A stretch of DNA of 9,786 nucleotides from Flavobacteriales bacterium (GTDB lineage: Bacteria; Bacteroidota; Bacteroidia; Flavobacteriales; UBA7312). The stretch covers positions 1-9,786 of the forward strand of contig PKDP01000115.1 in the NCBI GenBank assembly GCA_002862585.1. Direction: 5' to 3'. Position numbers and translations under genes: made by a program. This document shows positions 1-7,887 of the stretch, piece by piece; position 1 is the stretch's first letter, and each line of letters begins with the position of its first letter. The notes beneath the pieces were generated by a model. That model worked only from the letters and a program-made list of their open reading frames with translations, made no database searches and had not been told where the DNA came from.

Positions 1-1805
1 GACCAGTTGTGAGAACCCGTTATTACTAGCGGGTCAGAATCTGTATTGGCATGATCTACGATACAATATTTGTGGTGAAAGCTATCGCCAAATCCTTGGT
101 GTGAAATTACGTTTACACCTTCTTCTAACAAAAACTCATATTCTGAACCTTGCGTATTTACCTGTTCTATTATTCCATTCACTTCAACACCACTTTCATA
201 TTCTTCAGCAATAGTAGTTCCAAGTTGATTGTTGGTAAAAACTAACAGAGCAAAATCGATTTCATCATCAGCAGATTTTAATGCATTAGAGATGTTCAGA
301 GTTGTATTGTCTGTTGGTGAAAAATACACTTCAAAATCATTACCATTTACTATAAAATGATGTGGAGTATTGTTAGTTTTATTGCTTCCAAATTTTGCGT
401 TTTCATCGTCAGGTTCATCGCCATCAGAACCCCACATTTCATTGAATTCTAATTCATAGGCTCTCGCTACGGACTGGTCCTGCACCATAATTATATGGTT
501 AGGGTCGTCAAAAATCTGACTAGAGGTCCAGTTTGTTGAGCCAGAAAGTACCCATGCACTGTCTGCCACATCAGCATCAATCACAATAAATTTATTGTGC
601 ATAATTCCCATTCCTTCAGGGCGTTCAATCCATGGAATATCGCTGTTTAGAGATCCTAATGCAGCAGTAGTCGTTGATTCGCAAGTGATATATCTTATTG
701 TAACCCCTCTTTCATAAGCATCGTTAATTGCTGAGGTAATCATAGCGTCAGAATGGTTATAAACGGCAATATCAAGTGTAGAATCTGCTTTGTCAATATA
801 GGCTTTAATGCTATCGTTGGTAAATACACCTGAAAATTGGGCTTTTTCAATTGTTGCTACTGTTGTGTCAACGGGATTATTAAAGCACACTCTTATTTCT
901 CCAGAGGATGTAGATTGAGTAGCAAAAGCAAACACAGCGGAATATGCACTATCCGGACCCTCAGATGATAATGCTTGAACATAATATATGCTTCCTGCCT
1001 CAAGATTATCTAAACTAATGGCATGATTTAGAACATAACCACTATCAGAATTTACAGTGCCTAGCTCAAGATCAGTTGTTAGTCCATAGCTTAATTCAGA
1101 AAAAGCAATATAATTAGTTGTGAAATTTACAATGAAACTTGAGGTTGTAATATCACTTTGTGTCAATGCTGAATTGTAGCAAATACCTCCGTTAAATTCA
1201 AAATCGTTTTCGTCTCTTACAAGTAATTGATAGCCATCAAAGCCAGTGAATGAGTATTGTGAAGAAATAGCAGTCATTTTTACTGGGCATGATGGAATTA
1301 GAGTATTTTCTATATCACATTCAGCTTTCACATAAATCATTCCACTTTGACCTCCTACACTAAAATTATGTGTGCCTACACTAAATAGTTGTCCAGCATT
1401 TTCAAATACAACTTCTTCAATCGTTACGAGTTCCGATTCAGTACTTTCTCCAATATCATTAGGCGTAATAAGTTGAACTGTAATGCTGTACCCACTACCG
1501 TGATTAATAAGATTATTTACTGGCTGAATTTCAAGTAAACCATTATAGTCTATAAGTACGCCAGTAACTGTAATGCTATCTCCTCTGTTAACACCTTCTG
1601 TGTTTTCAGGGTCATAGATTGCAATTCCAGCTGTACCATCTTCAATGTAGCGAATTGGACTTCCAATTTCATCGCCATTTGTTACAACTCCAGTTACGGT
1701 TACTACTGATCCTTCATCTTGTCCTCGAGCTGTTGCAATATCCATTTGAGCAAATACAGACGATGTACAAGCGATAGTAATTAAAAGAATAATTATTTTT
1801 TTCAT
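1..1805 (-). CDS. Secreted phospholipase D/nuclease-superfamily protein with OB-fold-like N-terminus (3' end cut by window edge)
   Basis: The minus-strand frame is open from an ATG at 1805-1803 to the window edge: 601 complete codons with no stop, C-terminus missing. Residues 1-20 are a signal peptide (MKKIIILLITIAC..., cleavage near VFAQ). About 22-115 resembles the OB-fold-like domains of secreted nucleases (motif YIEDGTAGIAIYD). About 215-285 looks like a fibronectin type III domain. From about 300 a PLD region follows, with two HKD motifs: H403-x-K405-x4-D410 followed by GSTNW, and H577-x-K579-x4-D584 followed by GSHNW. Both catalytic His/Lys/Asp sets are intact, as expected for an active phosphodiesterase. 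In this superfamily the His forms a covalent phospho-enzyme intermediate; substrates include phospholipids and nucleic acids. A T9SS tail may lie beyond the edge. The gene starts 13 nt after the receptor stop and is probably co-transcribed with it. A nuclease is favoured over a lipase because of the OB-like domain, but the substrate is inferred. Confidence 0.88.
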   Translation of the reverse strand, partial: MKKIIILLITIACTSSVFAQMDIATARGQDEGSVVTVTGVVTNGDEIGSPIRYIEDGTAGIAIYDPENTEGVNRGDSITVTGVLIDYNGLLEIQPVNNLINHGSGYSITVQLITPNDIGESTESELVTIEEVVFENAGQLFSVGTHNFSVGGQSGMIYVKAECDIENTLIPSCPVKMTAISSQYSFTGFDGYQLLVRDENDFEFNGGICYNSALTQSDITTSSFIVNFTTNYIAFSELSYGLTTDLELGTVNSDSGYVLNHAISLDNLEAGSIYYVQALSSEGPDSAYSAVFAFATQSTSSGEIRVCFNNPVDTTVATIEKAQFSGVFTNDSIKAYIDKADSTLDIAVYNHSDAMITSAINDAYERGVTIRYITCESTTTAALGSLNSDIPWIERPEGMGIMHNKFIVIDADVADSAWVLSGSTNWTSSQIFDDPNHIIMVQDQSVARAYELEFNEMWGSDGDEPDDENAKFGSNKTNNTPHHFIVNGNDFEVYFSPTDNTTLNISNALKSADDEIDFALLVFTNNQLGTTIAEEYESGVEVNGIIEQVNTQGSEYEFLLEEGVNVISHQGFGDSFHHKYCIVDHANTDSDPLVITGSHNW

Positions 1806-1818
1806 AATGAAATGTTAG

Positions 1819-4623
1819 TTAAAATGTAAGTTTAGCTGATAGATTTATTCGTCTTCCCATTCCAAAGAATACACCAGCAGATTTTGCGTCAAAATCGGTA
1901 TAGTTAGCATTGTATGGGTCATTATTTTGTGCATCCGAAATGTATACTTCATTTAATGCATTTAGCACACTGATTCTAAAGTCTACTTTGGTTTTTTTAT
2001 TCAGTTTCCATGTGTAGCCAGCATGAAAATCAACTAAAGAGTATGCAGGTATTTTCCAAGATTCTCTTCCTGCATTTTCACCATCTAGAGATAAAGGATC
2101 AAAATCAGAATAGTAATCGTCAAAATATGTTCCTCTAACTTTTAGATAAATATTGTCTAAAGGCTCATAACGCAGACTCAATCCAAACTGTGTTTGAGCG
2201 GCATCACCAACATGCACACCTGTTGCATCAAAAGACTCTACTACCTCATTACCAAAGTCATCTATAACAGCCTGGTTATTATCATCATAAAAACGAACGC
2301 TGTCTTGAGATTGCCATGTCCAATCGCCTAATGACATTAAGCCCTCAAAGGTTAACTTATCATTAACTCTGTACGCCAAATCCATTTCAACACCTTTGTG
2401 TAAGGCATCCATACCATTAATGTTAGCTCTGATAGGCTCATCGTCAATTAGAATAGTTACACCACCATTTGAAGGTTTATTTTCCCACATGGTATAGTAT
2501 CCGTTAAGGTTAGCCGATAGTTTTGATGAGCGATAAGAGTAGCCACCCTCAACGGCTTTTACTATTTCATTTTGAATGTCTCTGTAAAGGTTGTTTGAAT
2601 AGTCGTAAATATTATTGAATCTTGGAGCTTTCGAAATGTACCCAATATTAAAGAACACATTATTATTTAGATCAATATTATAATTTGCTCCAGTTTTAAT
2701 AGTATAACCTCTTATCCATTTCCATGATGACTCAGCTATTCTCGCTTCCGCAGAATTCATAGTGTAGGCAATGCCATTGTGTATGATGGTATCTTCCGCC
2801 ATACTTTTTACAGCGCCAATAATAGTGCCATTTTCATCGTATACCACCTCTGTGATAACAGAAGTTCCAAGTGCTTCAACATAAGTGGTGTCATCAAGTA
2901 CTAAGTCTTTCTTTTTAAAATTATCAATTCGTTTGTATGCAGAATTAGAACCGGAAATATTTAAAAATGCACTTAAGTTTCCTTTACTGTATTCTAATTG
3001 AGAAAATAAGCCTGACCATTTTACAATTCCATCGTTATTGTAGCGAACTTTATCGCCTACTCGTTTGATTTGAGATGTTTGTAACTGATTGTCGCTATCA
3101 ACAACGTAGTCGCCACCTAATAAATCATATACTTCTCTGTAGTGCTCGCCTTTGTAATAACGTAAGTCAATACCCCCAGAAAGAGTAAACTCATCATTCA
3201 TTTGATAGTTCATAGTAGAAAGAGCACCGTACCAATAATGATTATTGATTGAACTTAGAAGATAAGTGTTTGATGCCTTTTCTGTATCATTGTATAATGG
3301 GTCAATGTTGTTTCGGTTAAAGTCGTATGCTTCTTGAAAATTATATTGCCCATCTTCATCATAGTTATCAGAATTTCCGCTAAGGTTGGTGCCGCCACCA
3401 TTACCTATTGAGGCATACGCAATGTTCGAAACATAAAATTTATCGCTAACTGCCCAAAAATCTCTTAAGGAAAATTGAGGTTTGTGGTAGTAATTCTTTT
3501 TGGTGTTTAGAGTTTCAACATTATTAATAGTATCGCCGTTGCTATCTAATTCCCAACGGTTTAAATTCCCCCAGTGTTTATTGTAGCCAATACCTTTATC
3601 GTAGATGTCACCAAACAAAGTGTCATTAATCCCTAAGTCTGAAGCGTATTCTCTTGAGTAGGTAGCTATATCACTTTTATATGAGCGTTGTCCGTGTTGT
3701 TGAGGTGCGCCCAAAGCAGATAAACTAAGTGTATGTTTTCCTAATGATTTTTGAAGTTTGGCATAATAGAAAAAGCCTTCACTAAACGTTTCTTCAACAA
3801 AGCCATATCCTCTTTTGTATGAGCCAGCAAAAGTAAAGCCCCAACCATTTTCTGATTTTCCAGAGTTGTAGCCAACGGATGTTCTTATTTTACCATAAGA
3901 ATCAACCTCTTGTTTTATGCTTCCCCCTTTTCTACTTTCAATACCTTTTGTCAATAGATTCATAGTTCCACCAACAGAAGGAATGGCAATTTTAGAAGCG
4001 CCTAATCCTCTTTGTACTTGAATATTCCTGGTAACAGCATCTAAGCCGAACCAATTGGACCAATATACCCAGCCATTTTCCATATCATTGACTGGTATAC
4101 CGTCAATCATTACGGCGACGTTTCGCTGATTAAATCCTCTAATAGTAATTCGAGCATCACCGTCACCACCACCTTGTTGAGTAGCATATACGCCTGGAGT
4201 AGAATTTAACACCATGGGGATATCTTGTGAAGCCAACTCTTCATTTATTTTCTTTAGGGGTATGGTTGAAAATGCTACAGGCGTTTTTCGGTCAACAGCA
4301 AGGTCAGCTACTACTTGAACTTCATTTAGTACGATTGTGTTTAATGAGATGTTGAGGTAGATTGGCTTGCCTTCAAGCTTTAAGCTTTTTGTATATTTAT
4401 CATAGCCAACATAAGAGGCGCTTAAATCTAGTGATTTAGCATCTGAAAAAATAGTGAATTTTCCGTCAAAGTCTGTAGTTATTCCTTTGCCTTCAAAAAC
4501 AACAGTAGCTCCAAAAAGAGGTTCGCTAGTCGTGTTGTCAATTACCGTCCCACTTATTTTAGTTTGACTGAATGAACTAAGGCTGAAAAGTATGCAGCAC
4601 AAAAGAAAAAATGATTGCTTCAT
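1819..4623 (-). CDS. TonB-dependent outer-membrane receptor with CarbopepD-regulatory-like N-terminal domain
   Basis: A 934-residue outer-membrane receptor that would import a substrate into the periplasm using TonB/ExbBD energy. Residues 1-20 are a signal peptide. About 22-95 is the carboxypeptidase-regulatory-like beta-sandwich common in Bacteroidota receptors (ISGTVIDNTTSEPLFGATV, then TTDFDGKFTI). A TonB-box-like stretch NEVQVVA lies at 100-106. The plug is at about 113-226, with RITIRGFNQRNVAVMIDGIPV and VGGTMNLLT. The beta-barrel runs from about 235 to the C-terminal Phe (INLSAKLTF). Motifs at 305-313 (GAPQQHGQR), 347-352 (YNKHWG), 377-390 (NYYHKPQFSLRDFW) and 408-416 (NGGGTNLSG) are ones I recall from a conserved Bacteroidota receptor family of unknown substrate. 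No SusD partner is present, so it is not a classical SusC. It sits between an LTD protein and a PLD-family protein on the same strand. The ATG at 4623 lacks a Shine-Dalgarno sequence, as is usual in this phylum. Confidence 0.95.
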   Translation of the reverse strand: MKQSFFLLCCILFSLSSFSQTKISGTVIDNTTSEPLFGATVVFEGKGITTDFDGKFTIFSDAKSLDLSASYVGYDKYTKSLKLEGKPIYLNISLNTIVLNEVQVVADLAVDRKTPVAFSTIPLKKINEELASQDIPMVLNSTPGVYATQQGGGDGDARITIRGFNQRNVAVMIDGIPVNDMENGWVYWSNWFGLDAVTRNIQVQRGLGASKIAIPSVGGTMNLLTKGIESRKGGSIKQEVDSYGKIRTSVGYNSGKSENGWGFTFAGSYKRGYGFVEETFSEGFFYYAKLQKSLGKHTLSLSALGAPQQHGQRSYKSDIATYSREYASDLGINDTLFGDIYDKGIGYNKHWGNLNRWELDSNGDTINNVETLNTKKNYYHKPQFSLRDFWAVSDKFYVSNIAYASIGNGGGTNLSGNSDNYDEDGQYNFQEAYDFNRNNIDPLYNDTEKASNTYLLSSINNHYWYGALSTMNYQMNDEFTLSGGIDLRYYKGEHYREVYDLLGGDYVVDSDNQLQTSQIKRVGDKVRYNNDGIVKWSGLFSQLEYSKGNLSAFLNISGSNSAYKRIDNFKKKDLVLDDTTYVEALGTSVITEVVYDENGTIIGAVKSMAEDTIIHNGIAYTMNSAEARIAESSWKWIRGYTIKTGANYNIDLNNNVFFNIGYISKAPRFNNIYDYSNNLYRDIQNEIVKAVEGGYSYRSSKLSANLNGYYTMWENKPSNGGVTILIDDEPIRANINGMDALHKGVEMDLAYRVNDKLTFEGLMSLGDWTWQSQDSVRFYDDNNQAVIDDFGNEVVESFDATGVHVGDAAQTQFGLSLRYEPLDNIYLKVRGTYFDDYYSDFDPLSLDGENAGRESWKIPAYSLVDFHAGYTWKLNKKTKVDFRISVLNALNEVYISDAQNNDPYNANYTDFDAKSAGVFFGMGRRINLSAKLTF

Positions 4624-4634
4624 AGTTTAAAATA

Positions 4635-4662
4635 AAAGTGCCGGTGTAAACACCAGCACTTT
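4635..4662 (-). terminator. Intercistronic RNA hairpin with U-rich tail between LTD gene and receptor gene
   Basis: In minus-strand RNA the arms AAAGUGC-U-GGUG and CACC-G-GCACUUU pair into a 12-bp stem, including one U-G wobble, around a UUUA loop, followed by UAUUUU. The plus-strand copy would carry a C-A mismatch at the wobble, so the structure fits the minus transcript better. It begins 12 nt after the LTD stop codon and ends 11 nt before the receptor ATG. It could be a partial (leaky) terminator, an mRNA processing or stabilising element, or a structure affecting receptor translation. No separate receptor promoter is evident in the 51-nt gap, so some read-through is expected. Confidence 0.6.
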
Positions 4663-4674
4663 GAAATAGTTAAG

Positions 4675-5601
4675 TTATTTTATGATAATAGCAGAGGTTC
4701 TGACTGAATAATCGTCAAACACCATGCTTATATTGTACAGCCCTTTTGAGAGGTTAGAAGTATTAATAATAGTATTCTCTCCAGAATTAATGAATTCCAC
4801 TTTCATTTGTTGTCCAAGAACATTTATTAAAAACAATTCTTTAATAGCCTTAGTTGCTTTCAGTGTTAATGATTGTCCGATTTTAGCAGGGTTTGGGTAA
4901 ATAATAAATGATATTAATTCGTTATCTTTAATTGATGAAGGTGTGCCTTCGCAATCGCAATCGTGAGAGCCTAACTCTGTCCATGTATTTCTAGGTAGTG
5001 AATCCCACTCAGCTGTTGGATCAAATAAAACTGGATTAGAAGATACGCCAGATTTTACAGATGCTTTTCTTACTAAAGTTTGATCTCTTGTCCAAAATGT
5101 ACCACCATTAGCGTCTGTGAATCCTGCTGTAACATCATCCGTCCATGCATCACCAGGATCTTCACCTATTTTTCCAACTATGTCGATTAATTCGTTATCT
5201 TTGATTAGGCCAATTGCGTCATTTCCGTTCATATATAATGGCGACGGATATTCTGGGGCTAATTGGTCAGCCATATTGTAAAGTTCAATTTCAATATAGC
5301 CAAACTCATTAGTAGAATTTGTATCACTATTTGTAATTATCCAAGTAGAATATGGGCTTAATGAACCTGAAAGTGTCATTTCATCACTTCCGCCACTTCC
5401 GTCAGCATTACCATTGCCATTGGCATAGCGTACCACTTTATATGCTCCTAAGTCTACCGCAGCTGAAGTAGGATTGTATATTTCAATTGCTTTGTTGTTA
5501 GATGAACCTTCCACATACTCAGAAATAAATAGCTCGCTACAATCTTGAGCGATAAGACTAAATGAGAATAATGAGGCTACAAAGAATAAAATTTGTTTCA
5601 T
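4675..5601 (-). CDS. Lamin-tail-domain (LTD) protein with T9SS type A sorting domain
   Basis: A 308-residue exported protein. Residues 1-19 are a signal peptide (MKQILFFVASLFSFSLIAQ). About 20-213 is an LTD with the typical opening LFISEYVEGSSNNKAIEIYN and the strand NDAIGLIKDNELIDIVGKIG. About 235-308 is a C-terminal T9SS sorting domain: YPNPA at 235-239, then LINVLGQQ and NLSKGLYNISM. It should cross the outer membrane through T9SS and be anchored on, or released from, the cell surface. Bacterial LTDs are often joined to or encoded beside secreted nucleases and phosphoesterases. Here there is no catalytic domain in the same chain, so a binding or scaffold role for the downstream receptor and PLD-family protein is plausible but inferred. 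A short acidic and Cys-containing linker (SHDCDCEG) separates the two domains. It is the first gene of the minus-strand unit, with a -7 promoter element 25 nt upstream. Confidence 0.93.
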   Translation of the reverse strand: MKQILFFVASLFSFSLIAQDCSELFISEYVEGSSNNKAIEIYNPTSAAVDLGAYKVVRYANGNGNADGSGGSDEMTLSGSLSPYSTWIITNSDTNSTNEFGYIEIELYNMADQLAPEYPSPLYMNGNDAIGLIKDNELIDIVGKIGEDPGDAWTDDVTAGFTDANGGTFWTRDQTLVRKASVKSGVSSNPVLFDPTAEWDSLPRNTWTELGSHDCDCEGTPSSIKDNELISFIIYPNPAKIGQSLTLKATKAIKELFLINVLGQQMKVEFINSGENTIINTSNLSKGLYNISMVFDDYSVRTSAIIIK

Positions 5602-5626
5602 AATGAATTTAATTAGTTAAGTGCTT

Positions 5627-5634
5627 CAAATTTA
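5627..5634 (-). promoter_or_regulatory. Bacteroidota -7 promoter element for the LTD/receptor/PLD unit
   Basis: The minus-strand sequence TAAATTTG matches the Bacteroidota primary sigma factor consensus TANNTTTG at every fixed position. It ends 25 nt before the LTD start codon, giving a leader of about 20 nt. No clear TTTG-like -33 element is visible at the usual spacing. In such AT-rich DNA a chance match is possible. Confidence 0.5.
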
Positions 5635-5747
5635 GTGTAATTTTAGATAAAATGGTAGTAATATCGGATAAAAAAATAGCTTTTAAATATTGAAAAAATA
5701 TCATCTTATTACAATCAAATAATATGATAACACAATTACAATTTAAT

Positions 5748-5755
5748 TATATTTA
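5748..5755 (+). promoter_or_regulatory. Possible -7 promoter element for the glycosyltransferase/pyrC unit
   Basis: TATATTTA matches TANNTTTG at all fixed positions except the last (A instead of G) and ends 18 nt before the ATG at 5774. The rest of the 172-nt divergent gap (5602-5773) is very AT-rich, with no convincing -33 element or operator repeat. Confidence 0.3.
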
Positions 5756-5773
5756 CAAAATATTCAATTTAGC

Positions 5774-6514
5774 ATGTCTGACAGCTTAATAATTATACCA
5801 ACTTACAACGAGAAAGAAAATATCGAGCGGATTATCCGTAAGGTTTTTTCATTTGAAAAAGCGTTTGATATACTTATTGTTGATGACGGATCTCCTGACG
5901 GCACTGCTCAAATTGTGAAATCTTTACAGGACGAATTTAAAGGGTTGCATATTCAAGAACGAACGGGTAAACTTGGGCTAGGAACGGCTTACATTCACGG
6001 TTTTAAGTGGGCACTAAATAAGAACTTCGACTTTATTTTCGAAATGGATGCTGACTTCTCACACGATCCAAATGATTTATTAAGGCTGTATGATGCCTGT
6101 CAAGACAAGAATAATGATTTAGCAATTGGCTCACGTTATACAAATGGTGTCAATATTGTTAATTGGCCCATGAGTCGTTTATTAATGTCATTTTTTGCAT
6201 CCAAATACGTGAAGTTTGTAACGGGTTTGCCAGTTAATGATTCCACCGCAGGTTTTATATGCTACAGACGGTCAGTTTTAGAAACCATTAATTTGGATAA
6301 AATCCAGTTTGTAGGCTATGCTTTTCAGATTGAAATGAAATTTAAAACATGGAAGTCAGGATTTGATATTATAGAAGTTCCAGTTGTTTTTACTGACCGA
6401 AAAGAGGGCTATTCAAAAATGGATACCTCTATATTTTTTGAAGCTTTCATCGGAGTTATCCAGATGAAGATTAGAAGTTTATTTACCATACTCAAACAAA
6501 AACCCCATGCCTAG
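5774..6514 (+). CDS. GT2 family polyprenol-phosphate mannosyltransferase (DPM1-like)
   Basis: This 246-residue protein resembles DPM1-type glycosyltransferases, which transfer a sugar (typically mannose from GDP-mannose) to polyprenyl phosphate at the cytoplasmic membrane face, making a lipid-linked donor for extracytoplasmic glycosylation. Visible GT-A features are the N-terminal strand LIIIPTYNEKENI (5-17), DDGSPDGT (37-44), the metal-binding DAD at 92-94 in FEMDADFSHDP, GSRY (119-122), DSTAGF (156-161) and FTDRKEGYSKM (206-216), the last typical of DPM1 homologues. The length fits the short form: the catalytic domain only, without a C-terminal multi-helix membrane domain. Its last 8 nt overlap the pyrC start, implying co-transcription and possibly translational coupling. 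The annotation is solid at family level; the exact sugar is inferred. Confidence 0.92.
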   Translation: MSDSLIIIPTYNEKENIERIIRKVFSFEKAFDILIVDDGSPDGTAQIVKSLQDEFKGLHIQERTGKLGLGTAYIHGFKWALNKNFDFIFEMDADFSHDPNDLLRLYDACQDKNNDLAIGSRYTNGVNIVNWPMSRLLMSFFASKYVKFVTGLPVNDSTAGFICYRRSVLETINLDKIQFVGYAFQIEMKFKTWKSGFDIIEVPVVFTDRKEGYSKMDTSIFFEAFIGVIQMKIRSLFTILKQKPHA

Positions 6515-7844
6515 CACGTTAATTCGAAATGCCCAAATTGTTAATGAGGGTCAAATTTTTCGTTCAGATGTGTTTATTAAAGACGGTTTTATTGCTCAAA
6601 TTAGTAATACCATTGAGGCTTCTGCCGATATAATTATTGATGCAGATGGCAAATACCTCATTCCTGGTGTTATTGATGACCAAGTTCACTTTAGAGAGCC
6701 AGGTCTGACTCACAAGGCAGAAATTTATACTGAGTCCAAAGCGGCTGTTGCTGGAGGCATCACATCCTTCATGGAAATGCCCAATACCAACCCCCAAACA
6801 CTTACTCAAGAATTGCTAGAAGAAAAGTACAAAAGAGCAAGTGAGGTGTCATTAGCAAATTATTCCTTTTTTATGGGTGCTTCAAATGATAATCTTGAGG
6901 AAGTATTAAAAACCAACCCTAGAAATGTTGGGGCAGTAAAAATATTTATGGGCTCATCTACTGGTAACATGTTAGTAGATAACAGAGTGGTTCTAGAAAA
7001 AATATTTAAAGAGTCTAAAATGCTAATTGCGGTACATTGTGAAGACGAAGAAACCGTTAAAGCAAATGCTGAATTAGCACGACAAGAATTTGGCGAAGAT
7101 GTCCCTATTGAAGAACATCCAAAGATTAGAAGTGTTGAAGCCTGCTATAAATCGTCTTCTATGGCAATAGAACTTGCCAAAAAACACGATACACGCTTAC
7201 ACGTCTTTCACCTTTCAACTGCTAAGGAGATAAAGTTGTTCAGAAATGATATTCCCTTAGAAGAAAAACGCATAACTGCTGAAGTATGTATTCATCATTT
7301 GTGGTTTGATGATAGTCAGTATGCTGAAAAGGGGACACATATAAAATGGAATCCTGCTGTTAAAAGTAAAACTGATAGAGACCAGCTTTTTCAAGCATTA
7401 TTGGATGATAAGTTAGATATTATTGCCACAGATCATGCACCTCATACTTTAGAAGAAAAAGACAATACTTATTTTAAAGCACCTTCTGGCGGGCCTTTAG
7501 TTCAGCACGCATTATCTGCTATGTTGGAGTTTTGTCATCAGGGCAAAATAAGCTTAGAAAAAGTAGTTGAAAAAATGTGTCATGCTCCCGCTGTATGTTT
7601 TCAATTGGAAGGGAGAGGCTTTATAAGAAAAGGATATGCTGCTGATTTAGTATTGGTAGATTTAAAAAGTCCTTGGGAAGTTTCAAAAGAAAATATCTTA
7701 TGTAAATGTAAGTGGTCGCCATTTGAAGGGACAACTTTTCAATCAAAAGTGACGCATACTTGGATTAATGGTCATTTAGCTTTTAAGAATGGTCATTTCG
7801 ACGAATCTCAAAAAGGACAACGTTTATTATTTGACAGGCAATAA
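6507..7844 (+). CDS. pyrC: Dihydroorotase, class I type
   Basis: A 445-residue amidohydrolase, full length for class I dihydroorotase, which interconverts N-carbamoyl-L-aspartate and L-dihydroorotate in cytoplasmic de novo pyrimidine synthesis. Signature regions: LIPGVIDDQVHFREPGLTHK (51-70), GGITSFMEMPNT (83-94), GAVKIFMGSSTGNM (142-155), AVHCEDE (175-181), HVFHLSTAKE (232-241), AEVCIHHLWF (258-267), KWNPAVK (280-286), IATDHAPHT (306-314) and APSGGPLVQHA (325-335). Likely metal or catalytic residues are H61, K145 (at the position of the carboxylated Lys in hydantoinase-like members, by eye), H177, H235 and D309. The usual D-x-H-x-H metal motif reads DDQVH, so its first His is Gln59. I recall the same variant in other Bacteroidota dihydroorotases, so it is probably lineage-typical rather than a defect. 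The start overlaps the glycosyltransferase stop by 8 nt, and the stop codon runs into a terminator hairpin. Confidence 0.93.
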   Translation: MPSTLIRNAQIVNEGQIFRSDVFIKDGFIAQISNTIEASADIIIDADGKYLIPGVIDDQVHFREPGLTHKAEIYTESKAAVAGGITSFMEMPNTNPQTLTQELLEEKYKRASEVSLANYSFFMGASNDNLEEVLKTNPRNVGAVKIFMGSSTGNMLVDNRVVLEKIFKESKMLIAVHCEDEETVKANAELARQEFGEDVPIEEHPKIRSVEACYKSSSMAIELAKKHDTRLHVFHLSTAKEIKLFRNDIPLEEKRITAEVCIHHLWFDDSQYAEKGTHIKWNPAVKSKTDRDQLFQALLDDKLDIIATDHAPHTLEEKDNTYFKAPSGGPLVQHALSAMLEFCHQGKISLEKVVEKMCHAPAVCFQLEGRGFIRKGYAADLVLVDLKSPWEVSKENILCKCKWSPFEGTTFQSKVTHTWINGHLAFKNGHFDESQKGQRLLFDRQ

Positions 7845-7869
7845 AAAAAGGGGCAAACGCCCCTTTTTT
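7844..7869. terminator. Bidirectional intrinsic terminator between pyrC and small lipoprotein gene
   Basis: A GGGGC/GCCCC stem (7850-7854 with 7859-7863) closes an AAAC loop and is flanked by six A (7844-7849) pairing with six T (7864-7869). It therefore reads as a GC-rich hairpin plus U-tract on both strands. It starts at the last base of the pyrC stop codon and lies 18 nt past the stop of the convergent lipoprotein gene. Confidence 0.92.
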
Positions 7870-7887
7870 AAAAGTGTCTTTTAAGAA

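Noticed and set aside
1763..1805. Possible lipoprotein signal in the PLD protein (Cys13 in ITIAC)
   Set aside because: The residue at -3 is Thr and the hydrophobic core before the Cys is short. A type I cleavage site near VFAQ at residues 17-20 fits better, though lipidation cannot be fully excluded.
5681..5773. Very AT-rich stretch as possible replication or attachment site
   Set aside because: No iterated repeats, DnaA-box-like sequences or flanking integrase gene. It is explained as a divergent promoter region.
6564..6809. Minus-strand open frame of 81 codons
   Set aside because: It lies wholly inside pyrC on the opposite strand, has no recognisable motif or promoter, and pyrC is clearly the coding frame.
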